Source of the DNA: Aphrocallistes beatrix
Lineage: Eukaryota > Porifera > Hexactinellida > Sceptrulophora > Aphrocallistidae
Assembly: GCA_963281255.1 (NCBI GenBank)
Contig: OY725492.1
Span: 3,897,104 to 3,961,103 of the forward strand
Direction of reading: 5' to 3'
Length of the DNA stretch: 64,000 nucleotides
The notes below the pieces were generated by a model. The model did no database searches and was not told where the DNA came from. It worked only from the letters and a program-made list of their open reading frames with translations. How positions within the stretch are numbered: the stretch's first letter is position 1; every line of letters starts with the position of its first letter. Made by a program: the position numbers and the translations under genes. Positions 25,401 through 34,838 of this stretch are shown here, in pieces.

Positions 25401-27338
25401 TGATGGCGAATTCATTTGTATCTACAGAATTAAAATGTTAGTACATAGACAGAGCCAAAAAAGTTGAGTGATGAGATTTACATGTATGTACCTTCATTCA
25501 CATAAATATCACTTTTTCTCTCGATTTCAGCCATCTGTTTTACATTCTCTACGAAAATTAATACTTTATTCTGGAAAATTCCATGTTATAGACTCCATTC
25601 AGGTAGAAATAGGACATACACAACCCCCGTGATTGCATTAGCTCTTTTGTGCCATTAACGTACGTGTTAATTGGCTGTATTGCATTGTGTATATTGTTTC
25701 AATTGTTCTTTGTGGTGTACCATTGTCTCGTAGTGAATGCTCACAAATTTGCAATTTTTAGATTAAATGTATACAGCTAACGTAAATAACGCAGAAACCA
25801 TTTTTTGGTATAAACAAAGTCGGACGTCCATATAGAATCATAGACTAATCGTTGGTAATAAATTTAGTTCTGCTGATATTTTCTTTCAAGAGAATTTCTA
25901 ATTTATTTCAATGACAATGTGTCATCATTTTCGTATCTTTTGTTTTAGTAATGAGATGCTAATAGCTACTGTCCCAGAGATTCAGCGCACTAACCTCTCC
26001 AACGTTGTTCTCCTCCTGAAGTCTCTGGCCGTGCGGGACCTCCTCCAGTTCCACTTCATGGACCCGCCTCCCCAGGACAACATCCTCAGCTCGATGTACC
26101 AGCTGTGGATACTCGGCGCACTAGACAACACCGGGGAGCTTACTGACCTCGGGAGACAGATGGTTGAATTCCCGCTCGACCCCGCCCTCTGCAAACTCCT
26201 GATCATCTCATCGGAGATGGGATGTTCCGAAGAGGCGTTAACAATCGTTTCGATGCTCTCAGTCCCGGCTATCTTCTACCGGCCTAAGGGTAGGGAGGAG
26301 GAGAGTGACCAAGTTAGGGAGAAGTTTGCAGTTCCTGAGTCGGACCACTTGACGTACATGTTTGTGTATCAGCAGTGGAAGAAGCAGAACTGCTCTTCTG
26401 CATGGTGTCACGATAACTTCATACAGCCGAAATCACTAAAAAAGGTTATTATTAATATACTACCGCATCCATCATATTCACTAGACAATTTCTTAACTTC
26501 ATCATGTCTTGCTGATTGCATTACTTCATGAAATCAGTGATGACAGTTTTTGAGGTTTCCTTGCATAATTATTCAGACACTGATTATATATTATACGTAA
26601 CCAATAATGTATATCTAATATAACATATACTTTTCCCTGCAAAATTGGAGAAATTATGATTTATATTACGCAAGCTTCCTTGCGGATAATACAATTATTT
26701 TAATATGATTATAAAATATTACAGGATAATTTTAAAATATTTATAAGATGATTATAAAGTAAATGACATGAAAACTTTTAAATGTTTAGGTCAGAGAAGT
26801 TCGCGCTCAGCTCAAGGAAATCTTGCTGCAACAAAAGCTGCCCTTAACTTCTTGTGGCTTTGAGTGGGATGTCATGAGAAAGTGTATCTGCGCGGCTTAC
26901 TTCCATCAGGCAGCTCGTATCAAGGGCGTGGGAGAGTACGTGAACATGAGGACAGGAATGCCATGCCATCTGCACCCTACTAGCTCCCTCTACGGCATGG
27001 GCTACACCCCTGACTACGTCATCTACCACGAGTTACTGCTCACCTCCAAAGAGTACATGCAGTGTGTGACGTCAGTTGAAGGCGGCTGGCTGTCTGAGCT
27101 GGGCGGGATATTCTACACTGTGAAGGAGTCTAGCTGGACTCGGGTCCAGCAGCAGGAGGACAGCAAGCGGAAGAAGGTGGAGATGGATAATGAGATGCAG
27201 AGAGCGAGGGACAAACTGAAGACAGACAAAGAGAAGGAAGAGAATTTGATTCGAACTGCCAGTGCGAGGTTTAAGATAGCAACTCCAGGATGCATCGACG
27301 ACTCTTTTCAAAAGAAGAATACTTACAGAACTTTCTAG
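10472..27338 (+). CDS. DHX38: Pre-mRNA splicing DEAH helicase PRP16/DHX38, 7 exons
   Basis: Exons 10472-11065, 11135-11512, 12390-13072, 13204-13489, 13561-13994, 25949-26444 and 26790-27338 join in frame to 1139 residues (human about 1227). The charged N-terminal arm contains SLLGLDVLA. The helicase core has P-loop [10 protein letters not shown] (about 472), [19 protein letters not shown] (569-572), SAT and QRSGRAGR (769-776). The winged-helix and ratchet domain starts in exon 6, and the OB fold ([18 protein letters not shown]) lies in exon 7. PRP16 remodels the spliceosome after the first catalytic step. Intron 5 (13995-25948) is about 12 kb while the others are 66-877 bases, and it holds two complete minus-strand genes. 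The ATG is the first after an in-frame stop. Confidence 0.96.
11821..12365. repeat. Two long palindromic elements flanking an ACACG satellite
   Basis: In DHX38 intron 2, two copies of the same near-perfect palindrome occur at about 11829-11978 and 12205-12365. Each has arms of roughly 75 bases built from AGCGCATGCGCT, GTTTTCATTTTAG and AACACTGTAGTGTT. Between them lies a pentanucleotide array: ACACG repeated from about 11979 to 12090, then mixed with ACACA to about 12153. Each palindrome could fold into one long hairpin. The array opens in three frames, giving spurious ORFs of repeated His-Asp-Thr-Thr-Arg or Val-Ser-Cys-Arg. This looks like a duplicated foldback element with an expanded internal microsatellite. 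Confidence 0.85.
14693..14964. repeat. Palindromic decamer satellite (GTTTAAACAY)n
   Basis: About 25 tandem decamers of GTTTAAACAT and GTTTAAACAC, each holding the perfect palindrome GTTTAAAC, with occasional GTTTATGTTTAAAC variants. The array therefore reads almost the same on both strands and could form hairpins at many registers. It lies in DHX38 intron 5. Confidence 0.95.
15126..17205 (-). mobile_element. Candidate Helitron-like element, non-autonomous
   Basis: Read on the minus strand, the 5' end at 17205 begins A|TCTTATACG followed by TATTAAAACTC. A GC-rich hairpin end at 15126 finishes GTTG followed by T. This matches the end pattern of the better-defined copy at 20449-20991: A before the 5' TC, T after the 3' end. 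The 5' 200 bases are repeated on the other strand at 47907-48104. No Rep/helicase coding was seen. Pairing these two ends into one element is an inference; they could belong to different insertions. Confidence 0.4.
15522..15710. mobile_element. pogo/Tc1-like MITE, copy 1
   Basis: About 190 bases with inverted ends AGTCGACTCCGCTTAATAGG and its complement. A near-identical copy lies at 48588-48775, where the flanking TA duplication is clear. No coding capacity. TA target sites suggest the Tc1/mariner/pogo group. Confidence 0.8.
17292..18311 (-). CDS. Homocysteine S-methyltransferase, single exon, nested in DHX38 intron 5
   Basis: A 339-residue intact ORF. It opens with the barrel-strand motif [10 protein letters not shown] (residues 11-20) and carries the zinc-binding cysteines of the Hcy-binding family, NCC at 217-219 and GGCC at 302-305. 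Other family blocks are [14 protein letters not shown] and YANNSKP. Length and the absence of a cobalamin domain fit the stand-alone MmuM/HMT type, which uses S-methylmethionine or S-adenosylmethionine to remethylate homocysteine to methionine in the cytosol. It resembles BHMT less. The methyl donor cannot be told from sequence. The gene lies wholly within a host intron on the opposite strand and has no intron itself, so retroposition into the intron is possible. Confidence 0.92.
   Translation of the reverse strand: MASSLTDLRLILDGGMGTTLIEEYPQVPDILKLWSTAFLVHQPSYVLDLHKRFILAGSDVIITSNYSTAPRYLNNMGMIDRLEELVETAGKLAREAADSARGMGIERPILVAGCIPPLNYSYLGEKIEKMEDASLLYEKIAKRLDPYTHFYICETMSSLDEAIASLTGVMKVAEKPVWISFNLQDNELCRLHSHEPLQEVLPVILDKFPSIKGVTLNCCNHDTISRGLDVVMESVKGRKNIKYIGAYANNSKPKSDKETVEKEWEDFDAQKPYGEWHSRPLVAKDYAEIVKSWVEKGCNVVGGCCGMGPEFTAEISKQWFPKRELQLTKPNEIKKKLVM
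18312..19236. repeat. Spacer between the two nested genes, with short tandem repeats
   Basis: About 2.6 units of a 36-base repeat around CATTATGATCGTA lie at 18657-18752. A degenerate relative of the GC-rich Helitron-like 3' end (GGCGCTCGCATGGCGAC region) lies at about 18925-18990. No gene was found. Confidence 0.5.
19237..25534 (-). CDS. Anoctamin (TMEM16 family), 20 exons, nested in DHX38 intron 5
   Basis: Twenty exons join without a frame break to about 1110 residues. Minus order: 25534-25492, 25421-25366, 25207-25156, 24799-24555, 24472-24311, 24226-24063, 24000-23829, 23689-23521, 23447-23357, 23289-23187, 23119-22874, 22770-22495, 22430-22221, 22092-21846, 21523-21318, 21258-21098, 20370-20168, 19998-19749, 19667-19565, 19410-19237. 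Diagnostic blocks are [79 protein letters not shown] and [18 protein letters not shown]. The family comprises calcium-activated chloride channels and lipid scramblases; which this is cannot be told. Exon 8 ends in a GC donor. The loop before the last membrane segment is long and cysteine-rich (exons 17-18). Exon 16's acceptor at 21259 is the weakest join. Confidence 0.93.
20449..20991 (-). mobile_element. Helitron-like non-autonomous element, intact copy
   Basis: This 543-base element lies in an anoctamin intron. Read on minus, it begins A|TCCTTACTATTAAAACTCG, followed by an AT microsatellite, and ends in GC-rich hairpins. Its last bases form CTTG followed by a host T, with no terminal inverted repeats. 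The second full copy (48788-53438, interrupted) is nearly identical throughout. Further 3' ends at 14176, 15126 and 57003 are also followed by T. Lack of TIRs, A/T insertion context and a 3' hairpin fit Helitrons, but the usual terminal CTRR is replaced by CTTG. It has no coding capacity. Confidence 0.65.
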
Positions 27339-27587
27339 TTCCAAAATTTAAAAAAGTTGTTTGTATATTTTTTTAATACATCAAGCACTTGTTGAATTTA
27401 GCATTTAAATATATCAACACTTATAGTTTACTGCTGATAAGTGTCTTCAAATCTGAATATGAATAATAGCAAATCACTTCTTCTTAACTCGTTTGATCAT
27501 AAACTGAGATACATTATACAGGTTTAAAGCTGATAATTTTTGAAAAAGCTAAAATTTATATTTAATTTCCACTGAACTAGAACGAAA

Positions 27588-28745
27588 ATGGAGTATCCTG
27601 ATACTGAACCGATGGATACATTGAGTTATGAGGCTAGAAACCAGATGGAATCTGAAGATCCAAATTCCTTCCCCACTTCTTCTTACGCCAGCACAGATCT
27701 TCACACCACTGCTGCAATGAATTCCCATTATTTGCCTAAACATTCCTCTCAACCATTTCAAAGCTTGTTTACTCAAGATAAGGTTTCGCTCTGCGAATCT
27801 GACTCGTCGGTCTTCAGAAAGCAGAACCCTTGGGATGATGACACAAGTTATAAGTCTAATAACTTCCTTCCATTTCTAACCACACCTAAGAAACTGAAAT
27901 TGATTAATAATGAATTCTCAAAAGCGAGTTCTGGCATTAAGCAGTCTCGCACAGAGCAGCAAAAACAAATTAAACCTAATTTTAACATGAAACAGAGATC
28001 GGATGGAAGTCCAAATGTTGATAGTTGTATGTCAGGGTTAAGTACTGCTGCCTCCTCTCTCGACAACGAATCCTCTAATAGGGAGGAGGCTCTCAGATAC
28101 CCTGACATCTCCTCCTACATAGCTGACTTCGAGCTGTTCAAGAAAACATTTATCCCAAACATAAAGCCTCCAAAAACCCTCTCAATTCTCGAGCTTGCAA
28201 GGAAGAAATTTGATGAGAAAACGAGAGAAGTCAACACCCCTCCTCCTCCTCCTCCTCCTCCTTCTTCTTCTGATAATTTAAAATCAAAATCAATGCCATC
28301 GAATAAATATTCTAAGATTCAGCTGTGTCCTGGCTACAATCCAGATGAAGAAGCCAAGAGGAGGGCTAAATCCAACAGAAGCTGGTGGGGTGCAAGTTCT
28401 AGTAAGCCGGAGTACCCGGATCCCGACCCTGTCCAACGGAAGAACTATAGCTTGTCACGCGTTAAAATGCTATTGGAGCAATTCTATACACTGATTGACG
28501 AGGAAAATGAAAACAAGAGAAAAGTACAAGAAATGCAAGCGCTCTGCATGAGTAAATATCCCAACTCGGATAAGTTACAGAAGTATTTAGAATTGGCTGT
28601 GGGATGTAGCAGGGGTGTTTTGGAAGAGTTCATGAAATCTGTCCGTGGTTTGGGTCGGGTAGAAGAGCATTGCGTCATAACAACAAGAGTCTTGGAAGAG
28701 ATGGATTATTTAAAGAAAGAGGATGATTACCTTGATTCGAAATAA
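27588..28745 (+). CDS. Unrecognised 385-residue protein, single exon
   Basis: An intact ORF whose ATG lies 7 bases after an acceptor-like CTGAACTAG and 250 bases after the DHX38 stop on the same strand. The N-terminal 200 residues are serine/asparagine-rich and probably disordered. A run of eight prolines then precedes a folded-looking region, about residues 240-380, containing LCPGYNPDEEAKRRAKSNRS, SLSRVKMLLEQFYTLIDEEN and a helical C-terminal part. I do not recognise a family. Composition is typical of genes here and there is no sign of decay. The short spacing could mean co-transcription with DHX38 if trans-splicing occurs. Confidence 0.75.
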   Translation: MEYPDTEPMDTLSYEARNQMESEDPNSFPTSSYASTDLHTTAAMNSHYLPKHSSQPFQSLFTQDKVSLCESDSSVFRKQNPWDDDTSYKSNNFLPFLTTPKKLKLINNEFSKASSGIKQSRTEQQKQIKPNFNMKQRSDGSPNVDSCMSGLSTAASSLDNESSNREEALRYPDISSYIADFELFKKTFIPNIKPPKTLSILELARKKFDEKTREVNTPPPPPPPPSSSDNLKSKSMPSNKYSKIQLCPGYNPDEEAKRRAKSNRSWWGASSSKPEYPDPDPVQRKNYSLSRVKMLLEQFYTLIDEENENKRKVQEMQALCMSKYPNSDKLQKYLELAVGCSRGVLEEFMKSVRGLGRVEEHCVITTRVLEEMDYLKKEDDYLDSK

Positions 28746-29452
28746 GATTGCATTTTCAGCGAATTAAATTGTTAATAATATGCTATTATGCATTAATTTT
28801 TTTGCATCTACGTTTCAAAAAGTATGCATCTCGACTTAAAGTCATTATTTGTAGACTTGTAATGAAGTATTACTCTAAAGAATAATTGAGTCTCAATAAA
28901 TGTTATACTAGGACACTAAAATTAAACGAATTAGACAAAATATGCAGAGCAAGCGGCCAGCATTTAAATAAGAATGTTTCAATTCAAATTAATAAAAATA
29001 ATTAAAAATATGCTAGCCTCTCCTGATGAAGCAAAAGAGAACTTCGATGTAATCATAATGTAACACTCAAGATTATCAGCTACGATTGATCCTTTGCAAT
29101 AATTTACTTTCGTCATAACATTTGTACGTTTAACTACATGAATAGTAATAATATTCAGATCCTTTCAGCTCTAAAAAATAATGATATACTAGTGAACCAA
29201 ACTGTGATAGAGAGAGATTATCTGAACTTCAAGTTAAAACCTAGAAACCATTCTGTGGTAAACATTATGAATGTAGTATAGGAGCCTAAAGAGTCAGTAA
29301 TAGAGATTCAATACATTTTGAGAGTTCGGAACACGTTCTATTGATCTATATATATAGGACCGAGTTCAATATTTCTAATTAATCAATATACATTAACTCA
29401 TTAGTACATATTCACATTGCCAACTCAATCACAATAAAATTCGCATAAACAG
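28746..29452. other. Convergent intergenic region
   Basis: Lies between the 3' ends of a plus- and a minus-strand gene. AT-rich, with no coding frame or repeat recognised. Confidence 0.45.
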
Positions 29453-32400
29453 TCAGAGGCAGCAGGGTATCTTGTCAGGGGTCAGCATCATGTAGCATCC
29501 TTCCAGGAGTGTCAGTAGAAACCCGAATTCCCCCTGGGAGAGTTTGGGGTCCATGAATGTGTATATGTAATGCAGTTCTGTGCTCAGCTTCTTAACACGT
29601 GCGTATATGATCACAACCTGAAAGTACGGTATGATCACATCCGTGCATAGTTCGGTCTTACAGTCCTTCAGATTTTCTAACATCGTGTTGACTGAGCGTT
29701 GGAGAATGGTTAGTTTCCCTTCTATGGTGTATTCTTGTGTGATTGTTGAGAGGACCTGAGATGCACCCTGGTACCAGTCTGGGTCAGAGGGGTAGGGAGT
29801 GTTTATTGAGAACAACTCCATGAGATTGCTGCAATTCATACGTGACAGGATCGCGACGGCAATTTCATACTGTGAGTCATTATATTCCTGCATTAGAGAG
29901 AAGAGGGTGAAGAGCGTATGGTAGACACGAGGGAGAAAGAGATCTGAAATGAAATAGGAATCGATTAGGTGGGAATTCTCCTCAATGATCTGTTTTGGAA
30001 TCATTCCATACAGTTGAGCCTTTTCGTCTATCATGAATGGTGCGTATTTCTGAACAATTTCAGCTAATTTCCTCAAGAAAACCTTTGCATCCTGTATCGC
30101 ATGAGGCAGCAGATACTGTGATGCTCCTATGCCAGCGTAGCTCTCGAAGATGACATCTTTCAGATCTGTGACGAGTTTCCCCAGTGGATGACTCGTAGAT
30201 GAACAATGCGTGTTCAATTGCTCGAACAGGTTCTTCTTGATTTGCTCTACTGCAATTTCGCAGTTGGTGAAATCACTATATTCCAGAGAAGTGTCGATAA
30301 CCTGCCGTGTTTCCACGAGAGGGGAGGCAACTACAGAGCTGGACTCGAGAGAAATATTCATTGAATATTGGCTGAATTGTACTGAACGGCTTCGAGAGAA
30401 GTTGGATGGGGTGGTGCTGGTAGAAGGAGTTGTCATGTTTGGAGTGCCTCCTTCAAGATCGGGCGTAGTCATGTCAGAAGGCGAGGTGTTCTCATCTGAA
30501 GAATGTGGAGAATCGAGTCGAATCATCTCAGAGGCTCTTCTAGTTAATACTTTCCCGTTAGAAAGCGAAGTACTTGAGAAATAGCTATAAGGCTCTGGAT
30601 TCGACGAAGATCTAACGCGCTCCTTCTGTTTTTTCTTCAAATCTAAAACCATGCGTTTTTTTCTCTCCTCCCTCTCCGAATTGGCAGTTGACTGCGACGG
30701 AGGCATGCAAACTGGACCCACATAAAGGTCAAAAGAATCTTTAGAGGCATTTACGATACCATCCGATGGCAGTACACTATATACGGCGTAGGGGCGTGGC
30801 TTCATGTTGTGTTCTCTACTAACGCTGTTCGTCCTTGCATCTGGCTGGAGACTGTGAGGTCCCCGGTTATTTGGTACGGATGCCATCCTTTTGCGAATAC
30901 TTTGATCGTTCCTCAAACCACGAATTGGAGAGGACGGATCCTTTTCTACCAGGTGTAGCACCATTTTACACTTCTCAAACAGACTGCACCATTTCATTTC
31001 CGAGCTTGCTGCATATTTCAATGCTTTCTCTTCCCAATCCATATCCATGAATCTAGCTGATTTCTTCCTCGAGGCATTCTTAGTAATAAACCCATTCGTT
31101 ATTTTCAAATCAGAACCCATGTACACCCATTCGTTCCACTTGCCACTGAACAGCCCTGACATCACTGTACCGTCCGAGAGCCTGAGCTCACCAGTGCCAT
31201 TCAGCACCATCATACCTGCCAGCCAACCTTCATACGATTTACCCTTCCCGTTGATGATGAAGCCTCTACCAGAAAGCGTGTTTTCTTTGAAGTGACAAGC
31301 ACAGTACTCGTCTCTCGTCGTGATCGTGAGCCCCTGTCCCTCTCGAATGTCCTCCCTCCACATGCCATGGTAGCTTTTTTCTGCTTCAGTTGAATTTTCG
31401 ATCCCGAAACCGGATCTCTTACCGTTTGCCCATTCACCAATGTAGACACTGTAATTGTTGTCATGGGTGAGGTAGAATTTGCCATGTCCGTGTCTCTGCC
31501 CCTTCAACCATTCGCCTTCATATCGATCTGAATTACCGAAGGACAGCACTCCGTATCCGTTGAACTGCCCCTCTTCAAACTGCCCTTCATAGATGTCCAT
31601 ACTTCCGTCCTCCATGTTCTGAGACATGCTGTACTTTCCTTTTCCATGGAATAACCCCTTTCTAAAATCTCCCATGTAGAATTTCCCATCAGGCCATATC
31701 ATGTTGCCTTTCCCATTCGGTTTACCTTCTAGCCACTGTCCAGTGTATTTCGCAGTTTGAAAAGTTCCGCTCGTGAATATGTAGGTGCATTTGCGGAGTT
31801 GTGGAGGCCATAAGAGGCTAGAAGTTGCCCCACCCAGTTTCCTGTTTGTTTCTTGCCTGGGGGATCCCAAGTAATCGATGGTAGCTTCATTGATAGCTCT
31901 CACCCAATAGTCCCGATCCCCTTCACTCCCACAGAGCAGTGTGAGCTGTACCTCCGGCGCTATTATCTGCATCTGGAGACGAGTTTCCGGTCTCGTCCTA
32001 CCTGCGTACACCCAGAGCAGCTTGAGTGGCAAGACCTGGGCTTCATAATTGCCTAGGAAATCAATGGTGAACTTGAGAAGTGAATCTGGAAATAGAACAA
32101 ACCCGATTGAATGACTCGACCATTTGGGATAGGTTAGCTTCTTGTCTTTACTCGAGAGGATGATCAACTTCTTGTTGTCTCTCACTTCCAAACAGTTCAA
32201 GAGTTTGGGGTGCTCATTCCAAAACTTTCTAGTTCCATTCACTTGGTTCTGAAGCACTCGATTCCTCTCGGTCAGTCTGGCTAACTTGTCACAAATAAGT
32301 TTGAAAGTTGTCATCTCTTCAGTTTCTGTTTGTGTTTCGATTGAAATCAAAAATTCGTTTGACAGCACTACAATGGATGCACGCTGTTCATGTGTAAGCA

Positions 32401-33019
32401 GCAGTAGACAGGCGAGTTTCAGAGCAATAATGCGGTTTGAACGCCCATTTTTCTGACTTGAGACCTCAAATGAAATAGAGCTACACAGGTGGGCAAACTC
32501 CTCATAACCACGGTCTATGATTCTTTTAGTATTTTTCAACCTGATCACTTCTTCGAAGGCCTCGAATGCATCCGCTTCCGCATACGCAACGAGGTATTCC
32601 TCCCATGCTTTGATGATCGCATTCAAGCACGAGGCACTGTTACTGAAGGTCTTGTGTCCATCGAAATGAGAATTGTTGAAGTATAGGCTCGAGTAGTTGT
32701 GCAGTTTTAGTACCATTTCTTGTATTACTATCAAATGACTGCATATTCGCTTTACGCATCTGATCCCAGGGCTCTCCACATCGCTACCTATAATGATATC
32801 TTGAATCGGAATGATCACTTTCTCCTTCAAATTCGATATCACTCGCACATAAGTATTCAATTCTTCTAATTCATTCTCAATTCGACTTCCACGGTCTACC
32901 GGCACTTCGTCGGGAGTAGGAGCGAAATGTTCTTCGCTGAAGTTGAGCTCTTCTGAACCTATTAGCTGCTGGAAGCTCTTATTTTGTGTCATAACTTGTT
33001 CAATCCTTAGAATAGACAT
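29453..33019 (-). CDS. ALS2CL/alsin-like Rab5 exchange factor, single exon
   Basis: An uninterrupted 1188-residue ORF. Order of parts: a DH-like helical region (about 50-260), a PH-like region (about 275-385, ending YWVRAINEA), then at least eight MORN repeats (about 408-630) such as YTGQWLEGKPNGKGNMIWPDG and YEGEWLKGQRHGHGKFYLT. A serine-rich linker of about 280 residues follows, then a VPS9 domain (about 935-1185) with GIGASQYLLPHAIQDAK. This is the alsin architecture without the N-terminal RCC1 propeller, as in ALS2CL. VPS9 domains load GTP on Rab5-type GTPases on early endosomes. A gene this long without introns is odd next to its neighbours. The ATG lies 4 bases after an acceptor-like TATTTTAG. 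Confidence 0.9.
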   Translation of the reverse strand: MSILRIEQVMTQNKSFQQLIGSEELNFSEEHFAPTPDEVPVDRGSRIENELEELNTYVRVISNLKEKVIIPIQDIIIGSDVESPGIRCVKRICSHLIVIQEMVLKLHNYSSLYFNNSHFDGHKTFSNSASCLNAIIKAWEEYLVAYAEADAFEAFEEVIRLKNTKRIIDRGYEEFAHLCSSISFEVSSQKNGRSNRIIALKLACLLLLTHEQRASIVVLSNEFLISIETQTETEEMTTFKLICDKLARLTERNRVLQNQVNGTRKFWNEHPKLLNCLEVRDNKKLIILSSKDKKLTYPKWSSHSIGFVLFPDSLLKFTIDFLGNYEAQVLPLKLLWVYAGRTRPETRLQMQIIAPEVQLTLLCGSEGDRDYWVRAINEATIDYLGSPRQETNRKLGGATSSLLWPPQLRKCTYIFTSGTFQTAKYTGQWLEGKPNGKGNMIWPDGKFYMGDFRKGLFHGKGKYSMSQNMEDGSMDIYEGQFEEGQFNGYGVLSFGNSDRYEGEWLKGQRHGHGKFYLTHDNNYSVYIGEWANGKRSGFGIENSTEAEKSYHGMWREDIREGQGLTITTRDEYCACHFKENTLSGRGFIINGKGKSYEGWLAGMMVLNGTGELRLSDGTVMSGLFSGKWNEWVYMGSDLKITNGFITKNASRKKSARFMDMDWEEKALKYAASSEMKWCSLFEKCKMVLHLVEKDPSSPIRGLRNDQSIRKRMASVPNNRGPHSLQPDARTNSVSREHNMKPRPYAVYSVLPSDGIVNASKDSFDLYVGPVCMPPSQSTANSEREERKKRMVLDLKKKQKERVRSSSNPEPYSYFSSTSLSNGKVLTRRASEMIRLDSPHSSDENTSPSDMTTPDLEGGTPNMTTPSTSTTPSNFSRSRSVQFSQYSMNISLESSSVVASPLVETRQVIDTSLEYSDFTNCEIAVEQIKKNLFEQLNTHCSSTSHPLGKLVTDLKDVIFESYAGIGASQYLLPHAIQDAKVFLRKLAEIVQKYAPFMIDEKAQLYGMIPKQIIEENSHLIDSYFISDLFLPRVYHTLFTLFSLMQEYNDSQYEIAVAILSRMNCSNLMELFSINTPYPSDPDWYQGASQVLSTITQEYTIEGKLTILQRSVNTMLENLKDCKTELCTDVIIPYFQVVIIYARVKKLSTELHYIYTFMDPKLSQGEFGFLLTLLEGCYMMLTPDKIPCCL

Positions 33020-34648
33020 TACTCTAAAATATTTTACTTTATTAGTGAATTGTTGTATTTATAGTGCTTATGCAAGCTGAGTGAATCTCTCATATATCAT
33101 ATTATATAGTGAACTTGATTTGTTTTTCAATTGTGCCAGAGATGATCCGGCCTGGTTTAATATAATCATACGAACCTCAGTAATATATCATGTCTGATAC
33201 TACTACCAAATTTACACTGTCTAGTTTCTACAACTTCCAGGTATAGAGAGTTACTTTTAAATTGAAATATGACCCAAAATTCATTAGAAATTTAAATTTA
33301 GCTCCTGACATGATATCATATACCATTTGCCACTCCCTACATTTAAGTCTACTTCCTATCTACGCCTTTCTAAGCTGTATAAAACTACGATACGAGGCAT
33401 AGTGATGAAGTTTAGGTTTGCTGTCACACGTATGTGTATACCTTTTTCAGTAAACGGAATTTTGCACGAGATAATCTCCACTCAGCTTATTTAGGGCGAG
33501 GAGAGCAGTTATGGCGTGAAGGGCATAGTGAATTCTCAGCTCAATCAGATGGACCTTATCTTATACATCTTACAATCTCACCTCTGGTATATGTAAATTT
33601 GTGACCAGGAGAAACTCGACTAAATTCAATGCTGGTTATCACTCAGTTATATATTCCCCTTGGTGACGCGGATTTTGCTTGTAAATGCTGGTCATACCAG
33701 TATTTGCTGTTTACTGGGAATGTATACCACCCGCGTAAGTACTTCTATATGTATTACAGGTAATTGAGACTTGTTTCGAGAGTAAATTGAGATTTAAAAG
33801 GCTTGGTTAGTTAATTAAGACCTTTGGGAAAGGTTTGCACTCATGCCTGACCCTCAAGTTCCCAACCAGGGCATTATCTAGGAGGTCCTTTAGACTTAGG
33901 AATATTATCGATTTTAAGCGCATGAACATTTTATAGGATTGAGATTAGGAACTTATCTTTGGCGAGTTGTATAATACCCTGCTCTCAACTTAGTTACACA
34001 AGAGACACATATCGTATACACACTACTTATATGAGAAGGTAGCCCCAACTGGACGATTAGACAGGTTAATGGTATTTTATGATAACTCTCATTGTCCTGT
34101 CACGGAATATACGAACCACGAAATATTTGGACCCCCTCACGGCCCTCAGAAAAAAACACAACTGAATTGCAGTTAAGAGGAATACAGAGTAGAACCTGCT
34201 ATAACGGCCACTCTATATAGCGGTCACCTGTACATAACTACATATTTTTCAGTATAACACTGAAATATTGGTTCCGGGGGGTCCAAATATTGGAAATATA
34301 AGGACGGGGAGGGACCAATCATTTCAGAGGGGTCCATCTATTTCAGCATTACACTGAAATATTGGTTCCGGAGGGTCAAACATTTAGTGACAGTCCCACA
34401 GTTGAGGAATCAAGGTGGACTATTATAGAACACAGACCATTAGAGAACTGGACAATTGAAGAGAACTTACTGTACTGGTCTGGATACATGCGTACATATT
34501 ACAATCTCTTCCACATTCTACGAGTTTAAAATGAGTTATTTTGTGTCATAAAATTACTCTTTGAATGTAGCATTTCCCCATTCTGGGAATTTCTAGGAAA
34601 AAGGAATTTCCAATAGAACATACTGGATTTTTTATCTACTACAAGTAG
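33020..34648. other. Intergenic region between divergent genes
   Basis: No coding frame was recognised. Two direct copies of a roughly 45-base motif ending CACTGAAATATTGGTTCCGG lie near 34250-34292 and 34345-34385. A segment at about 34188-34225 (GTAGAACCTGCTATAACGG) resembles a DNA-transposon end, but I could not pair it. Sequence from about 34620 is duplicated at 45426. Confidence 0.4.
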
Positions 34649-34838
34649 GTGGATCAAAACAGGATCTAATTTTGTAAAAGGTTATATATTACTTGAAGAC
34701 TCAAATAAATCAGAGAAGTCTCAGGGTACAAGTAAACCTTCCATTCAGAGTCCTAGACGGCCTCCAGAAGGAGCCGAGATAACAGACCGAAACAAGACTA
34801 CCACAGCTTCTCCTTCAGTTGATTCAGAAGCTAGCATA

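Noticed and set aside
34188-34480. Possible pogo-like element with GTAGAACCTGCTATAACGG at its left
   Set aside because: I could not find a convincing matching right end or target duplication.
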